Below are positions 34,193 through 43,753 of a DNA stretch of 64,000 nucleotides, one piece after another. The position numbers and the translations under genes were made by a program. Every line of letters starts with the position of its first letter. Within the stretch, counting starts at the first letter, position 1. Source of the DNA: a bacterium (GTDB lineage Bacteria; Planctomycetota; JAFGQW01); NCBI GenBank assembly GCA_030426805.1, contig JAUHXU010000005.1, positions 434,001-498,000 of the forward strand, in the 5' to 3' direction. The notes beneath the pieces are model-generated. The model was given only the letters and a program-made list of their open reading frames with translations. It was not told the origin of the DNA and did not search any database.

Positions 34193-36289
34193 TCAGGCGC
34201 CGCGCCAGCCGGCGATCGCCTCGAGCAGCGCCGGCCCGAACTGCTCCCAACGCTTCGGCCCGAGTCCGCGGGTCGACAGGAACTCGTCCTCCGCGCCGGG
34301 CGGCGTTTCGACGAGGCACGCGAGCGTGTCGTCGTTGAAGACCGTGTAGGCGGGTCGACCGAGTTCGGCCGCGCGCTCGGTGCGGAAGCGTTTGAGTCGC
34401 TCGTAGAGGTCGAGCGCCGCCCCCTCGAACGCGACCGGCGCGGAGGCGGTGCGCTTCGGTGCGCGCGGCCGCTTCGGCGCCGGCACGGGCGCCATCACCG
34501 GGTGGATCTCGCCGCGCATCAATCGGCGACCGGCGGGCGTGAGCCCGATCACCTGCCCACCGCCGAAGCGGCCACCGCCGCGCGAGCCGCTGTCGAACGA
34601 CTCGCGCTCGAGGAACGCGTGGTCCTCGAGATACTGGACGATCGTCCGCGCATACGACTCGCCCTCCGCCTCGAAGAGGCCGTAGCCCGGCAGGTCGTCG
34701 AGTGACTTCTCGATGACCTCGGACGACCGGCTGCCGGCGAGCGTCTTGATCAGCCGTCCGGCCCCGAAGCGGAAGTCGATTCGCGAGACGGTTTCGAGCA
34801 CCGACCGCAACCGCTGCAACTCGTGCGGCTCGAGCGGCCGCGCACCGGGCACCTCACCGGTGCACGTGTCGCAACGACCGCAGTTCGCACCCGACGCACC
34901 GAGGAAGTAGCGTCGGATGCGGTCGAACCGGCACCCGGCGCGCGAACGCGCGTAGTCCCACATCGTGCCGAGTCGTGCATCGTCACGACGGCGCTTCTCC
35001 GCGAGCCAATCGAAGTCGATCGGACAGTGCTCGGGAAACGACGGGTTGATCCGCACGTGGTCGCCGGTCGATCGCACGAGGTCGATCTGCGCGAGCATGC
35101 GAACCGCGGTCTCGACGGCGCGATCGTCGTCCTCGTCGAACTGCGTCGTGATCGCGTCGAGCGCGACCGCGGGGATGCCGTCGAGGCTCGCGGAGCGGAG
35201 CGCGTCGAACAACTGCGCCATGAGCGCCGGCCGCGGGTTGGCGCCTTCGATGAAGAAGCGCTGCAGGCGGAAGTCACCACCGAAGTGCAGCAGCACGCAG
35301 CGCGCCGGGTCGTGATCGCGCCCCGCACGACCGGCCTCCTGGTAGTAGGCCTCGAGCGATCCCGGCAGGTCGGCGTGCAGCACGAGCCGGATGTCCGGCT
35401 TGTCCACGCCCATGCCGAACGCGTTCGTCGCGACGAGCACGTCGAGTTCGTCGTTCATGAACGCATCCTGGATGCGCGTGCGCTCGGCGTCGGGCAGCCC
35501 CGCGTGGTAGACCTCGACCATGTTGTCGTCGGCGAGCGCTTCGCCGAGCGCCTCGGCCGATTTGCGACTGGCGACGTAGACGAGCGCGGTGCCATCGGTC
35601 TCGGCGACGATCTCGCAGACGAGGCCCGCCTTCTCGACGCGCGACGCGACCGGCACGACCGAGAAACTCAGGTTCGGTCGATCGAAGCCGGTGAGGACCT
35701 CGCACGGTTCCTCGAGCGCGAGTTCCTCGGCGATGTCGACGCGCACGTGCGGCGTGGCCGTGGCGGTCAGCGCCGTGATCGGCGGACGACCGAGCGATTC
35801 GATCACCCCGCCGAGCCGCCGGTAGTCCGGCCGGAAGTCGTGCCCCCACTGGCTGATGCAGTGCGCCTCGTCGACGACGAAGCGCCCCGGCGGGTGGCGG
35901 CGGACGAACTCGACGAAGCGCGTGCTGCGGAAGCGCTCCGGCGCGACGAGCAGCAGCTTGAGCGTGCCGTCCTCGAGGCCGCGCGCGACCGCCCACTTGT
36001 CGGCCGCACTCACGCCGGAGTGGACCGTCGCCGCGGGGATGCCCTTCGCGGTCAGCTGGTCGACCTGGTCCTTCATCAACGCGATCAGCGGACTGACGAC
36101 GAGTGCGTAGCCGTCGCCGTGCACCGCCGGCAACTGGTAGCAGAGCGACTTGCCGGCGCCCGTCGGCATCACGACGAGCAGGTCGCGCCCCGCCAGGCTG
36201 GCCTCGATCGCCTCGCGCTGCCCCTCACGGAATCCGTCGTGCCCGAATCGTTCGCGGAGGAGGGTTTCAGCGGCGGCGATGGCGGACAT
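34193..36289 (-). CDS. recQ: ATP-dependent DNA helicase RecQ
   Basis: 698 residues. The helicase core has 'FREGQREAIEASLAGRDLLVVMPTGAGKSLCYQLP' (motif 0 and Walker A), 'DEAHCISQWGHDFRPDYRRL', 'ALTATAT' and 'TNAFGMGVDKPDIRLVLHADLPGSLEAYYQEAGRAGRDH'. A zinc-binding region ('GCRFDRI ... NCGRCDTC'), a winged-helix region and a C-terminal HRDC domain (about 615-695) follow. It unwinds 3' to 5' in recombination and fork repair. The start is the ATG at 36289; the frame runs open far beyond this over the Cys-rich gene, but that part is noise. No Shine-Dalgarno site is visible. Confidence 0.95.
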   Translation of the reverse strand: MSAIAAAETLLRERFGHDGFREGQREAIEASLAGRDLLVVMPTGAGKSLCYQLPAVHGDGYALVVSPLIALMKDQVDQLTAKGIPAATVHSGVSAADKWAVARGLEDGTLKLLLVAPERFRSTRFVEFVRRHPPGRFVVDEAHCISQWGHDFRPDYRRLGGVIESLGRPPITALTATATPHVRVDIAEELALEEPCEVLTGFDRPNLSFSVVPVASRVEKAGLVCEIVAETDGTALVYVASRKSAEALGEALADDNMVEVYHAGLPDAERTRIQDAFMNDELDVLVATNAFGMGVDKPDIRLVLHADLPGSLEAYYQEAGRAGRDHDPARCVLLHFGGDFRLQRFFIEGANPRPALMAQLFDALRSASLDGIPAVALDAITTQFDEDDDRAVETAVRMLAQIDLVRSTGDHVRINPSFPEHCPIDFDWLAEKRRRDDARLGTMWDYARSRAGCRFDRIRRYFLGASGANCGRCDTCTGEVPGARPLEPHELQRLRSVLETVSRIDFRFGAGRLIKTLAGSRSSEVIEKSLDDLPGYGLFEAEGESYARTIVQYLEDHAFLERESFDSGSRGGGRFGGGQVIGLTPAGRRLMRGEIHPVMAPVPAPKRPRAPKRTASAPVAFEGAALDLYERLKRFRTERAAELGRPAYTVFNDDTLACLVETPPGAEDEFLSTRGLGPKRWEQFGPALLEAIAGWRGA

Positions 36290-36295
36290 GGCAGA

Positions 36296-36301
36296 CGTAT
36301 A
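36296..36301 (-). promoter_or_regulatory. -10-like box (TATACG) six bases before the recQ ATG
   Basis: On the minus strand TATACG is followed by six bases and the ATG at 36289, which points to a leaderless recQ transcript. Confidence 0.35.
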
Positions 36302-36436
36302 CCGTAATTCGACGGAGAGCACCAACCGGAATGGTCGGAGCCGACGCCCGGAGGTTTCGAACGAACCGGCTTTTTCGGGACCGTACGGTGGCGATGGCCG
36401 GACGGTCCGCCGCTCCTGCTCCGGCGGTGAATCGAG

Positions 36437-36442
36437 TATCAT
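36437..36442 (+). promoter_or_regulatory. Candidate -10 box (TATCAT) for the Cys-rich lipoprotein gene
   Basis: TATCAT in the context CGAGTATCAT, about 48 bases upstream of the ATG at 36491. Confidence 0.35.
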
Positions 36443-36490
36443 GGGCCGGCCGGCGGCAGGCGTCGGTTCCCGAAAGGACAGTGCAGGACG

Positions 36491-36841
36491 ATGATCCGAA
36501 AGACCCCCCTGTTGCTCGCACTCCTCGCGGTGTTCGCGTTCGGCTTCGCGAGTTGTTCCTCGACGACCAAGTCGTCTTCGGCGACGCTGTGCGGCGAGTG
36601 CGGCTGGGTCAAGGGCACCGACAAGTGCTGCGCCGAGGGCGCGACGAAGTGCTCGTGCGGCCTCGCGAAGGGCTCGCCCGGCTGCTGCAAGGTCCCCGCC
36701 GGCAGCGACGCGGTCTTGTGCCAGTGCGGCGAGGTGATGAACGGCGACAAGTGCTGCCGCTCCGGCGCCGATCGCTGCGGTTGCGGCGCGATCAAGGGCT
36801 CGCCCGGCTGCTGCCTGAAGAAGAAACAAGACGCCCAGTAG
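36491..36841 (+). CDS. Cysteine-rich lipoprotein with two internal repeats
   Basis: 116 residues. After a signal peptide the lipobox 'FASC' predicts lipid attachment. The mature part has 16 further cysteines arranged in two repeats: CxxC or CxC, then KCC, then KCSC or RCGC, then 'KGSPGCC'. The paired CC and CxC motifs resemble metallothioneins and zinc-knuckle proteins, so metal binding at the membrane is likely but unproven. I know of similar small proteins only as hypothetical entries in related bacteria. It stands alone upstream of the flavoprotein gene, 27 bases away, and may be cotranscribed with it. Confidence 0.8.
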   Translation: MIRKTPLLLALLAVFAFGFASCSSTTKSSSATLCGECGWVKGTDKCCAEGATKCSCGLAKGSPGCCKVPAGSDAVLCQCGEVMNGDKCCRSGADRCGCGAIKGSPGCCLKKKQDAQ

Positions 36842-36868
36842 GCGCGTCGACCCCGCGGAGTCGGCCGG

Positions 36869-38455
36869 ATGGTGCACCTGTTCTACACCGGCGCGATCGC
36901 GATCCTCGTCGCGATCGGCGTCGCGACGTACTTCTGGCCACCGGCGCTGTGGGCGCTCGCGGTGCTGGGGCCGCTGCTCGCGGTCGGCCTCTACGACGCG
37001 CTGCAGCCGAAGCACGCGATCCTGCGCAACTTCCCGTTGCTCGGCCGCTTCCGCTACTTCTTCGAGCTGATCCGTCCGGAGATCCGCCAGTACTTCGTCG
37101 AGAGCGACACCGACGGTCGACCGTTCGACCGCGAGCACCGCTCGGTCGCCTACCAGCGCGCCAAGCGGGTCATGGAAACGGTGCCGTTCGGCACGAAGCG
37201 CGACGTCTATGCGCCGGGCTACGAGTGGATCAACCACTCGATCGCGGCGAAGCACGCGCCGACCGAAGCGCCGCGCGTTCGCATCGGCGGGCCGCAGTGC
37301 TCGCGACCGTACGACGCGTCACTGCTGAACATCTCCGCGATGAGCTTCGGCTCCCTGTCGAAGGCCGCCGTGCGCGCGTTGAACCGCGGCGCGAAGGCGG
37401 GCGGCTTCTTTCACAACACCGGCGAGGGCGGCATCGCGCCCTACCACCTCGAAGCGGGCGGCGACCTGTGCTGGCAGGTCGGCACCGGTTACTTCGGCTG
37501 CCGCAATCGCGACGGGACGTTCAGTCGATCGGCGTTCCAGGAGACCGCGTCACCGGAGAGCGTCAAGCTGATCGAACTGAAGCTGTCCCAGGGCGCGAAA
37601 CCCGGACACGGCGGCATCTTGCCGGCCGCGAAGATCACGCCGGAGATCGCGAAGATCCGGCTGGTCGACTTGGGGCACGACGTGCTGTCGCCGCCGAGTC
37701 ACTCCGCGTTCTCGTCGCCGCAGACGATGCTCGAGTTCCTCGCCGAACTGCGCGACGCGTCCGGGGGCAAGCCCGTCGGCTTCAAGCTGTGCGTCGGCAA
37801 CCCGGCCGAGTTCCTCGCGATCTGCGCCGCGATGCGCCGCACCGGCATCCTCCCCGACTTCATCAGCGTCGACGGCGGCGAAGGCGGCACGGGCGCCGCG
37901 CCGATGGAATTCACGAACCGCGTCGGGGCACCGCTGACCGAGGGGCTGACGTTCGTGCACAACGCGCTCGTCGGCTTCGATCTGAACGACTCGATCCGGG
38001 TGATCGCGTCCGGGAAGGTCCTGACCGGGTTCAACATCGCGAGTTGCCTCGCGGCCGGGGCCGACCTGTGCAACGCCGCGCGGAGCTTCATGTTCGCGCT
38101 CGGCTGCATTCAGGCGCTCAAGTGCAACTCCAACGAGTGCCCCGTCGGTGTCGCGACGCAGGAGCCGCACCTCGTGCGCGGCCTCGTCGTCACGGACAAG
38201 GCCGAGCGCGTCGCGAACTTCCATCGCGAGACGGTCGAGGCGTTCCTCGAGTTGCTCGGCGCGACCGGCCTCCAGGACCCGTCCGACCTCGGACCGCACC
38301 ACATCAACCGCCGCATCTCTCGGACCGAGGTCCGCACCTACGCCGAGATCTACGAGTACGTCGCGCGCGGAGAACTGCTCGCCGCGCCGTATCCGCCGAG
38401 CTTCGCGCCGTGGATGGAACTCGCGCAGCAGGAGTCGTTCGTGCCGCGTGCGTGA
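36869..38455 (+). CDS. FMN-binding glutamate synthase family protein
   Basis: 528 residues. Two N-terminal hydrophobic segments (about 3-45) suggest membrane attachment. The rest matches the alpha/beta-barrel FMN domain of glutamate synthase: 'AMSFGSLSKAAVRALNRGAKAGGFFHNTGEGG', 'GAKPGHGGILPAAKI', 'SVDGGEGGTGAAP'. 'CIQALKCNSNECPVGVATQ' gives the C-x5-C-x4-C [3Fe-4S] motif. It has no glutamine amidotransferase domain, so it is not a complete glutamate synthase. Proteins of this stand-alone type are widespread but not well characterised. Its end overlaps the start of the next gene by eight bases. Confidence 0.93.
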   Translation: MVHLFYTGAIAILVAIGVATYFWPPALWALAVLGPLLAVGLYDALQPKHAILRNFPLLGRFRYFFELIRPEIRQYFVESDTDGRPFDREHRSVAYQRAKRVMETVPFGTKRDVYAPGYEWINHSIAAKHAPTEAPRVRIGGPQCSRPYDASLLNISAMSFGSLSKAAVRALNRGAKAGGFFHNTGEGGIAPYHLEAGGDLCWQVGTGYFGCRNRDGTFSRSAFQETASPESVKLIELKLSQGAKPGHGGILPAAKITPEIAKIRLVDLGHDVLSPPSHSAFSSPQTMLEFLAELRDASGGKPVGFKLCVGNPAEFLAICAAMRRTGILPDFISVDGGEGGTGAAPMEFTNRVGAPLTEGLTFVHNALVGFDLNDSIRVIASGKVLTGFNIASCLAAGADLCNAARSFMFALGCIQALKCNSNECPVGVATQEPHLVRGLVVTDKAERVANFHRETVEAFLELLGATGLQDPSDLGPHHINRRISRTEVRTYAEIYEYVARGELLAAPYPPSFAPWMELAQQESFVPRA

Positions 38456-41400
38456 TGCCGTCCGCCTGGCCTGTGCGCTGCTCGTCGCGGCCGGCTTCGC
38501 CTCGGCGCAATCCACCGAGCCATGGACGATCACCGAGTCGACGACGCTCGAACGCGGCGCGACACTGCACCGGCCGATCGTCATCGGCGCCGACGACATC
38601 ACGATCGACGGCAACGGCGCAACGCTGGTCGGGCCCGGACGCGACGGCGATCGCGAGTCGTTTCGCGGGGTCGGGATCTCGGGAACCGGACGCCGTGGCG
38701 TCGTGCTCGAGAACGTGACCGTGCGCGGATTCCGCGTCGGCCTCGCGATCACCGACGGCGTCGACTGGACGATCGAAGGGTGTGACGTCTCCGGGAACTA
38801 CACGGACCCGTCGTTCGGTTGGGGCGAGTTGCCACCGAGCGGCGGCATCCGACTCGTCCGGACGCGCGACAGCCGCATCCGCAACACGAGCGGCCGGCAC
38901 AACTTCAACGCGTGCGAACTCGTCGACAGCCACGGCAACCGCATCGAGTTCTGCGACTTCTCCCGCGCATCGAACACGTGCCTGAAGCTCTGGCGTTCGA
39001 CCCGAAACCGCGTCGAACGGTGCAACCTGTCCTACGGCATCCGGAAGCTGCCCGGCGAGACGCATGCCCGCGACTCGACGGGCGTGCTGCTCGAGACCGG
39101 ATCGAACGACAACTGGTTCTGGCGCAACGACGTCACGCACGGCGGCGACGGGATCTTCATCCGCGCGCTCAACACGTGGCTGTCGACCGGCAACGTGTTC
39201 ATCGAGAACGACACGAGCCATGCGAACAACAACGGCGTCGAGTCGTGGTCGCCGGGCAACATCTTCGTCCGCAACAAGGCGAACCACTGCAGCTACGGCT
39301 TCTGGCTCGGTGGCTCGGACCGCACGGTCTTGATCGGCAACGAGGCGAATCACAACGGCCGGCCCGACGGCAACCACAACGCACCGGAGTCGGGCTTCGG
39401 TCACGGCGGCATCGTGATCGTCAACGGGCCCGGCAGCCACCTGATCCTCGACGGCAACGTCTGTCGCGACAACCACGGCGGCGGCATCGTCTTCCGCGGG
39501 CACCGCGCGAGCCGTGGTGGGCGCTGGCGGAGCCACCACCTCGTGATCCAGCGCAACACGCTCATCGGAAACCGATGGGGCATCTACGGCCAGTTCGCCG
39601 ACTGGGTCGACATCGCCGCGAACACGTTCGACGGCAACGACGTCGACGTCCACCTCGACGCGTGCACGAACGTGTTCCGCCGAGCGGGCACGGCGGCGGC
39701 GGACGCGGCGGCACCGCGCGTCGCGGTCGAGTGCGACCCGCCCCGTGTCGTCGTCGGCGAGCCCGTGACGCTCCGCGCGCGCAGCGAATCCGAGGGCGAC
39801 AGCGACGGGCTCGCGTGGCGGTGGGATCTCGACGGCGCGACGTCCACGCTCGCGACGGTCGTGCACACGTTCGACCGCGTCGGCTTCCACCGGGTCGGCG
39901 TCACGGGCACGGCCGGCGTGCTGTCGTCCCTCGCACACGTCGACCTGTGGGTCGCGCCGACGTCGGAACTCGCTGCGACCGAATCCGATGCATCGTCGTG
40001 GCGGGGCATGCCGGCCGCGCTCGACGACGATGTCGCGGTGACCGGGGCGCGCTCGCTTCGGCTCCGACCCGACGCCTTCGACGGCACGCGTGTCGCGGCG
40101 ACATTGGCGATCGACCCGCCCGTCGATGCTCGGCGCGTCCGCGGCGTCGCGTTCTTCTTGCGGTGGCGCAACCCGAACAAGTGGTCGTTCACGGGGCCCA
40201 ACCCGATCGTCCGGCTCCGCGCCGGCGACGTGGAACGGCGCTACCTGCCGATCATCGCGGGCCCGGTCGTCGCGCGGATGCTGACCCCGCCGAACAGCGA
40301 GTCCCGCGAGGGGTGGCTCTACTGCGAGGTGCCGCTCGACGGCGACGACGCGTGGTTCGCACGCGCGGCCCGCACCGACCCGACGCGACCGTTCGCGTCC
40401 GGACGCCTGCACTTCGACACGATCGTGACGCGACTCGACGGCAGTCGGCCGACGGCGCTCGGCTCCGACGGGAAGACACTCTACTGCGTGGTCCAGGCCA
40501 CGGGTGTGCTGCACGCATCGACCGACGGCGTCACGTGGCGCGCGCGACGGCATCCCCGTGAGGATCTCGGACACGCACCCGACTGGATGAGCGGATCGCT
40601 CGCGTTCGTACCCGCGCGTCGCTGGTTCGTGCTGCCGTTGCGCGGCAAGGCGCGTCACCTGTGTGCATACGACATCGACGCCGACCGGTGGCTCCGCCTC
40701 CCCACCGCGACGTGGATCACGCACGCGACGGTCGCGGTGGGCGACGCGGTGTTCGGCCTCGCGCACGCGATCGGCGGCAACTACGGCGGGCCGCTGTGTC
40801 GCGTGCCGCTCGACGGGTCAGTCGAGCGCGACGAGCACTCCGTGCTCGATCCGATCGGGGGCGCGGACGCGTGGTGGTTCAGCCGCGCGGCGCAACTCGC
40901 GCGACTCGACGAACGCGTGTGGGCGATCAAGAACGACTGGAAGGCGCCCCAACCGCCCGGCGACGCGGCCGGCGACCGACTGCTCTCGTTCGCCCCCGAC
41001 GACTACGCCGCCTCGACGTTCGCGGGCGAGGATCGCTTCGACGCGGCCGGGTGGCGCGAGCGGAAGACGCGGTGCACCGATCACGGTCCGCTGCCGTTCG
41101 AGATCGGGCACGGGGCGTCGCTCGTCGCGTTGCCCGCCGGGTGGGGCGGCATCGTCGGCGATCGCGGCGGCCTCTTCGTCGTGGCCGGCAACTCACCCGC
41201 CGACCGCGAAGGCGGCGGTCCGCCGTCGGATCGCTGGGCGATCTACGACGTCGCTTCCAACGCGTTCACGACCGGGCGACTCCCCGGCGAGACCGGCGCC
41301 GGCACGAGCGCCTGCCTGCACGACGGCGCGATCTGGATCAAGCGCGCCGGCACGCTCGACCCGGAACTCGACCGCCACCTCTGGCGCGTCACACCGCTCG

Positions 41401-41543
41401 GCGACGACCCCGAGACGCACCCCACGGCCGCGCCGACGACGCTGCCGTTCGAGAAGATCGACCGCCTCGCATTGACGTTCGACTCGTGGGGCTACGAACC
41501 GTTCACCGTCTGGGTGGACGGGCTCCGCTGGCTCGAGCGATGA
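38448..41543 (+). CDS. Large secreted beta-helix protein with PKD-like domain
   Basis: 1031 residues starting at a GTG inside the end of the previous gene, which gives a clear signal peptide (AAGFASAQ). Residues 25-420 are a right-handed parallel beta-helix with recurring 'N.. I..N' turns ('GNVFIENDTSHANNNGVES', 'RNTLIGNRWGIYG'), as in pectate lyase and alginate epimerase-like proteins. A PKD-like beta sandwich follows at about 425-505. After that come two further beta domains, one possibly carbohydrate-binding and one like a five-bladed propeller. It probably binds or degrades polysaccharide. No catalytic residues could be assigned with confidence. Confidence 0.85.
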   Translation: MRDAVRLACALLVAAGFASAQSTEPWTITESTTLERGATLHRPIVIGADDITIDGNGATLVGPGRDGDRESFRGVGISGTGRRGVVLENVTVRGFRVGLAITDGVDWTIEGCDVSGNYTDPSFGWGELPPSGGIRLVRTRDSRIRNTSGRHNFNACELVDSHGNRIEFCDFSRASNTCLKLWRSTRNRVERCNLSYGIRKLPGETHARDSTGVLLETGSNDNWFWRNDVTHGGDGIFIRALNTWLSTGNVFIENDTSHANNNGVESWSPGNIFVRNKANHCSYGFWLGGSDRTVLIGNEANHNGRPDGNHNAPESGFGHGGIVIVNGPGSHLILDGNVCRDNHGGGIVFRGHRASRGGRWRSHHLVIQRNTLIGNRWGIYGQFADWVDIAANTFDGNDVDVHLDACTNVFRRAGTAAADAAAPRVAVECDPPRVVVGEPVTLRARSESEGDSDGLAWRWDLDGATSTLATVVHTFDRVGFHRVGVTGTAGVLSSLAHVDLWVAPTSELAATESDASSWRGMPAALDDDVAVTGARSLRLRPDAFDGTRVAATLAIDPPVDARRVRGVAFFLRWRNPNKWSFTGPNPIVRLRAGDVERRYLPIIAGPVVARMLTPPNSESREGWLYCEVPLDGDDAWFARAARTDPTRPFASGRLHFDTIVTRLDGSRPTALGSDGKTLYCVVQATGVLHASTDGVTWRARRHPREDLGHAPDWMSGSLAFVPARRWFVLPLRGKARHLCAYDIDADRWLRLPTATWITHATVAVGDAVFGLAHAIGGNYGGPLCRVPLDGSVERDEHSVLDPIGGADAWWFSRAAQLARLDERVWAIKNDWKAPQPPGDAAGDRLLSFAPDDYAASTFAGEDRFDAAGWRERKTRCTDHGPLPFEIGHGASLVALPAGWGGIVGDRGGLFVVAGNSPADREGGGPPSDRWAIYDVASNAFTTGRLPGETGAGTSACLHDGAIWIKRAGTLDPELDRHLWRVTPLGDDPETHPTAAPTTLPFEKIDRLALTFDSWGYEPFTVWVDGLRWLER

Positions 41544-43604
41544 CTACTCGTCGCGCTCGACCGTGACGCCGCTCAGGCGCATCGTCTCGGGCCCCCAGTC
41601 GGGGCCGAAGACCCGTTCGAAGCGGAGCTTCGTCGGAAACGGAAACGCACCGGCATCGCGGTAGGTCGCCTGCACCCGCTCGTCGCCGGTGCGCAGTTCG
41701 TTGCACAGCGTCCGCTTGCCGACGGCCGAGTAGCGGAGCGTGCGTCGCATTCCGGCGCTCGTCACGAACGCGACGATCCGACCGTCGGCCGTCTCGATCC
41801 GCGCGTAGTCGGCGCCGGTGATCGCAAAGGCACCGGGCGCGCCCTCCACGGTCTGGATCGTCGCGCCACGGAACGCGTCGTCGAACGCCGGGCGCGCGTT
41901 GAAGTCGCGGTGAAACCAAATCCGGAGACGATCCATCACGACTTCGCCCAAGTGGCGGCGCTGCGCGTCGGCGAAATCGCCGGCCACCGTCGCGTTGCCG
42001 CTCCCGTAGCGCGTCCCGCGATACCCGCGGATCTCGAACGTGCCGGAGACCTTCTTCACGCCCTGCCACAGCGCCTCGGTCTCTCCGTCATCGACGACCG
42101 TGAAACGTCCGCGCACGCGAAGCGGCTCGCCCGGTAGCCGCGCGGTCGCATCCCACGCCGCGCGCAGTGCATCCACCCCGTCGCCCGTCGGTGCGCCGGC
42201 CGCCGCCGCGTCGGCCGCGTCGATCCGCCGGATCCCCGTCAGGCGCAGGCGGGTGTGTTTCGGGCCCGCGATGTCCCACATCATCGCGAATCCGACCGGC
42301 ACGACGAGGCCGTCCACCTCGCCGTACTCGATCCGCGACCACCGCTGCGATTCCTGCCCCGGGTTCGGCTCGAGTCGACGGCCGACGAGCAGCAGGCGAT
42401 CGCCGTACGGCACCATCCGGTAGTGGTCGTAGATCCGTTGGCCGTGCAGTGTGCCGACGATCCGTCCGTTCTCGATGCCCACCCCCTGGATCCCGTGCTC
42501 GAGGTCGGTCCAGGAGCCGCCCTTGAAGCGGACGAGCGTGCAGGGCCCGCGTTCGAGCAGTGAGAGCTCGATCTTCCCCAGCACGGTCTCGACCGGTGGA
42601 CGTCGCAACCCGGCGATCGCGGTGCCGAGTCCCGAGCGCACGCTCTTGAGCGCGCGCGGCTCGAGTTCGCCATCGCCCTCGACGGTGATCTTGCCGTCGG
42701 CATCGATCGTGAAGCGACCCGACGCGCTGAGGTCGTAGGCGTCGAGGCCCTCGACGCGCATCGACGGCGTGTAGCGTTCCGTGACCGAGAAGCGTCCGGC
42801 GATCGCCGTCCCCTCCGGCCACCGGAGCCAACGGTCGTAGGCCTCGCGGAACACCGTCGCGGCAAGGTCCGCGCCATCGGTGCGGATCACGCTCCAGTCG
42901 ATCAGCGACAGCCGCTCGACGTCGACGCCGTTGTAGAGCCCGTAGTTGCGCACGTGCGACGGCAACTCGTAGATCTCCCACTCGCACACCTCGTTCGGCG
43001 CGAGCCGACGCCGGACGATCCCGACCCCGTCATACGGTCGGTCGAGCGTCGCGAGAAACGCGACGTCTACCGGCGCGTCGAGCGGATTGCGCAGCCGGAA
43101 CGTCGTCGACGGGAGGCTCATCGTGCCGAGTTGGTAGGTCCCGGTGCCGGTGCGCTTCGCCCGGATCTTCAGCGTATCGACGCCGTCGCCGTCGAAGAAC
43201 GAAGCGCTCACGACCCGCGCGACGAGCCCGCACCGCGTCGTGACCGGGTGCGGCAGGACGAACTTGTAGGTGGCCTTGCGGTTCGGCGCGACCGCGCGTC
43301 CCGCGCGACCGTAGCTCCCGCCGTCGAAGCGGTGGAGCACGACGTCGATCGGCTTCTTGTCGCGCAGCGTGCGTTTCGCGGTCAACGCGATCGCGACCGG
43401 TTCGGCGTGGTGCGTGCCGCGATTGCCGATCTCGATCGTGAGCAGCGTGCCGACGGAGTCGTCCTTGCGCTTGCCGTCGACCGGCTTCGTCTTCGTCACG
43501 CGTGCGGTGAGCTTCGTCAGGTCGCCGTCGACGAACGTCTGGGCGGCGGCGGTGGACGCGACGAGCGTCAGGCCGACAACGGCGTTGCGGAGGAGAGGGA
43601 GCAT
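41544..43604 (-). CDS. Secreted protein of unknown function
   Basis: 686 residues from the ATG at 43604, with a signal peptide ending 'TAAAQ'. The protein is strand-rich; the N-terminal third has 'IEIGNRGTHHAEPVAIALTAKRTL', which looks like an Ig-like or immunoglobulin-type fold. The centre contains 'GRFSVTERYTPSMRVEGLDAYDLSASG', and a related 'RGRFTVVDDGETEALWQGVKKVSGTF' appears later, suggesting a duplicated domain. I do not recognise the family. Its stop is directly adjacent to the stop of the convergent beta-helix gene, with no bases between. Confidence 0.75.
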   Translation of the reverse strand: MLPLLRNAVVGLTLVASTAAAQTFVDGDLTKLTARVTKTKPVDGKRKDDSVGTLLTIEIGNRGTHHAEPVAIALTAKRTLRDKKPIDVVLHRFDGGSYGRAGRAVAPNRKATYKFVLPHPVTTRCGLVARVVSASFFDGDGVDTLKIRAKRTGTGTYQLGTMSLPSTTFRLRNPLDAPVDVAFLATLDRPYDGVGIVRRRLAPNEVCEWEIYELPSHVRNYGLYNGVDVERLSLIDWSVIRTDGADLAATVFREAYDRWLRWPEGTAIAGRFSVTERYTPSMRVEGLDAYDLSASGRFTIDADGKITVEGDGELEPRALKSVRSGLGTAIAGLRRPPVETVLGKIELSLLERGPCTLVRFKGGSWTDLEHGIQGVGIENGRIVGTLHGQRIYDHYRMVPYGDRLLLVGRRLEPNPGQESQRWSRIEYGEVDGLVVPVGFAMMWDIAGPKHTRLRLTGIRRIDAADAAAAGAPTGDGVDALRAAWDATARLPGEPLRVRGRFTVVDDGETEALWQGVKKVSGTFEIRGYRGTRYGSGNATVAGDFADAQRRHLGEVVMDRLRIWFHRDFNARPAFDDAFRGATIQTVEGAPGAFAITGADYARIETADGRIVAFVTSAGMRRTLRYSAVGKRTLCNELRTGDERVQATYRDAGAFPFPTKLRFERVFGPDWGPETMRLSGVTVERDE

Positions 43605-43717
43605 CGGACGTGGATCCCGAGTGACGACCGGACGGATGATTTTGCAGATGACCGACCAACCTCGCGTCGGAGTATATCGAGACCGCGGGCCGAGGGCCAC
43701 CGGGCAACAGCCGATCC

Positions 43718-43726
43718 TGCTATACT
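43718..43726 (+). promoter_or_regulatory. Extended -10 promoter (TGC-TATACT)
   Basis: TGCTATACT, with the hexamer at 43721-43726, lies 28 bases before the ATG at 43754. The -35 region is poor, as expected for an extended -10 promoter. Confidence 0.5.
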
Positions 43727-43753
43727 CGACGCGGAAGCCCACCGGAGATCGAC

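Noticed and set aside
34193..37255. A 1020-residue version of RecQ
   Set aside because: The first 322 residues are low-complexity and antisense to the Cys-rich lipoprotein and flavoprotein genes; RecQ homology begins at the ATG at 36289.
39985..40000. A further GATGCATC palindrome near 39990 as part of the same operator family as upstream of EF-G
   Set aside because: Single copy inside a coding region; expected by chance for an 8-mer in this composition.
38304..40766. 820-codon minus-strand frame opposite the beta-helix gene
   Set aside because: Shadow frame with biased composition and no start context.
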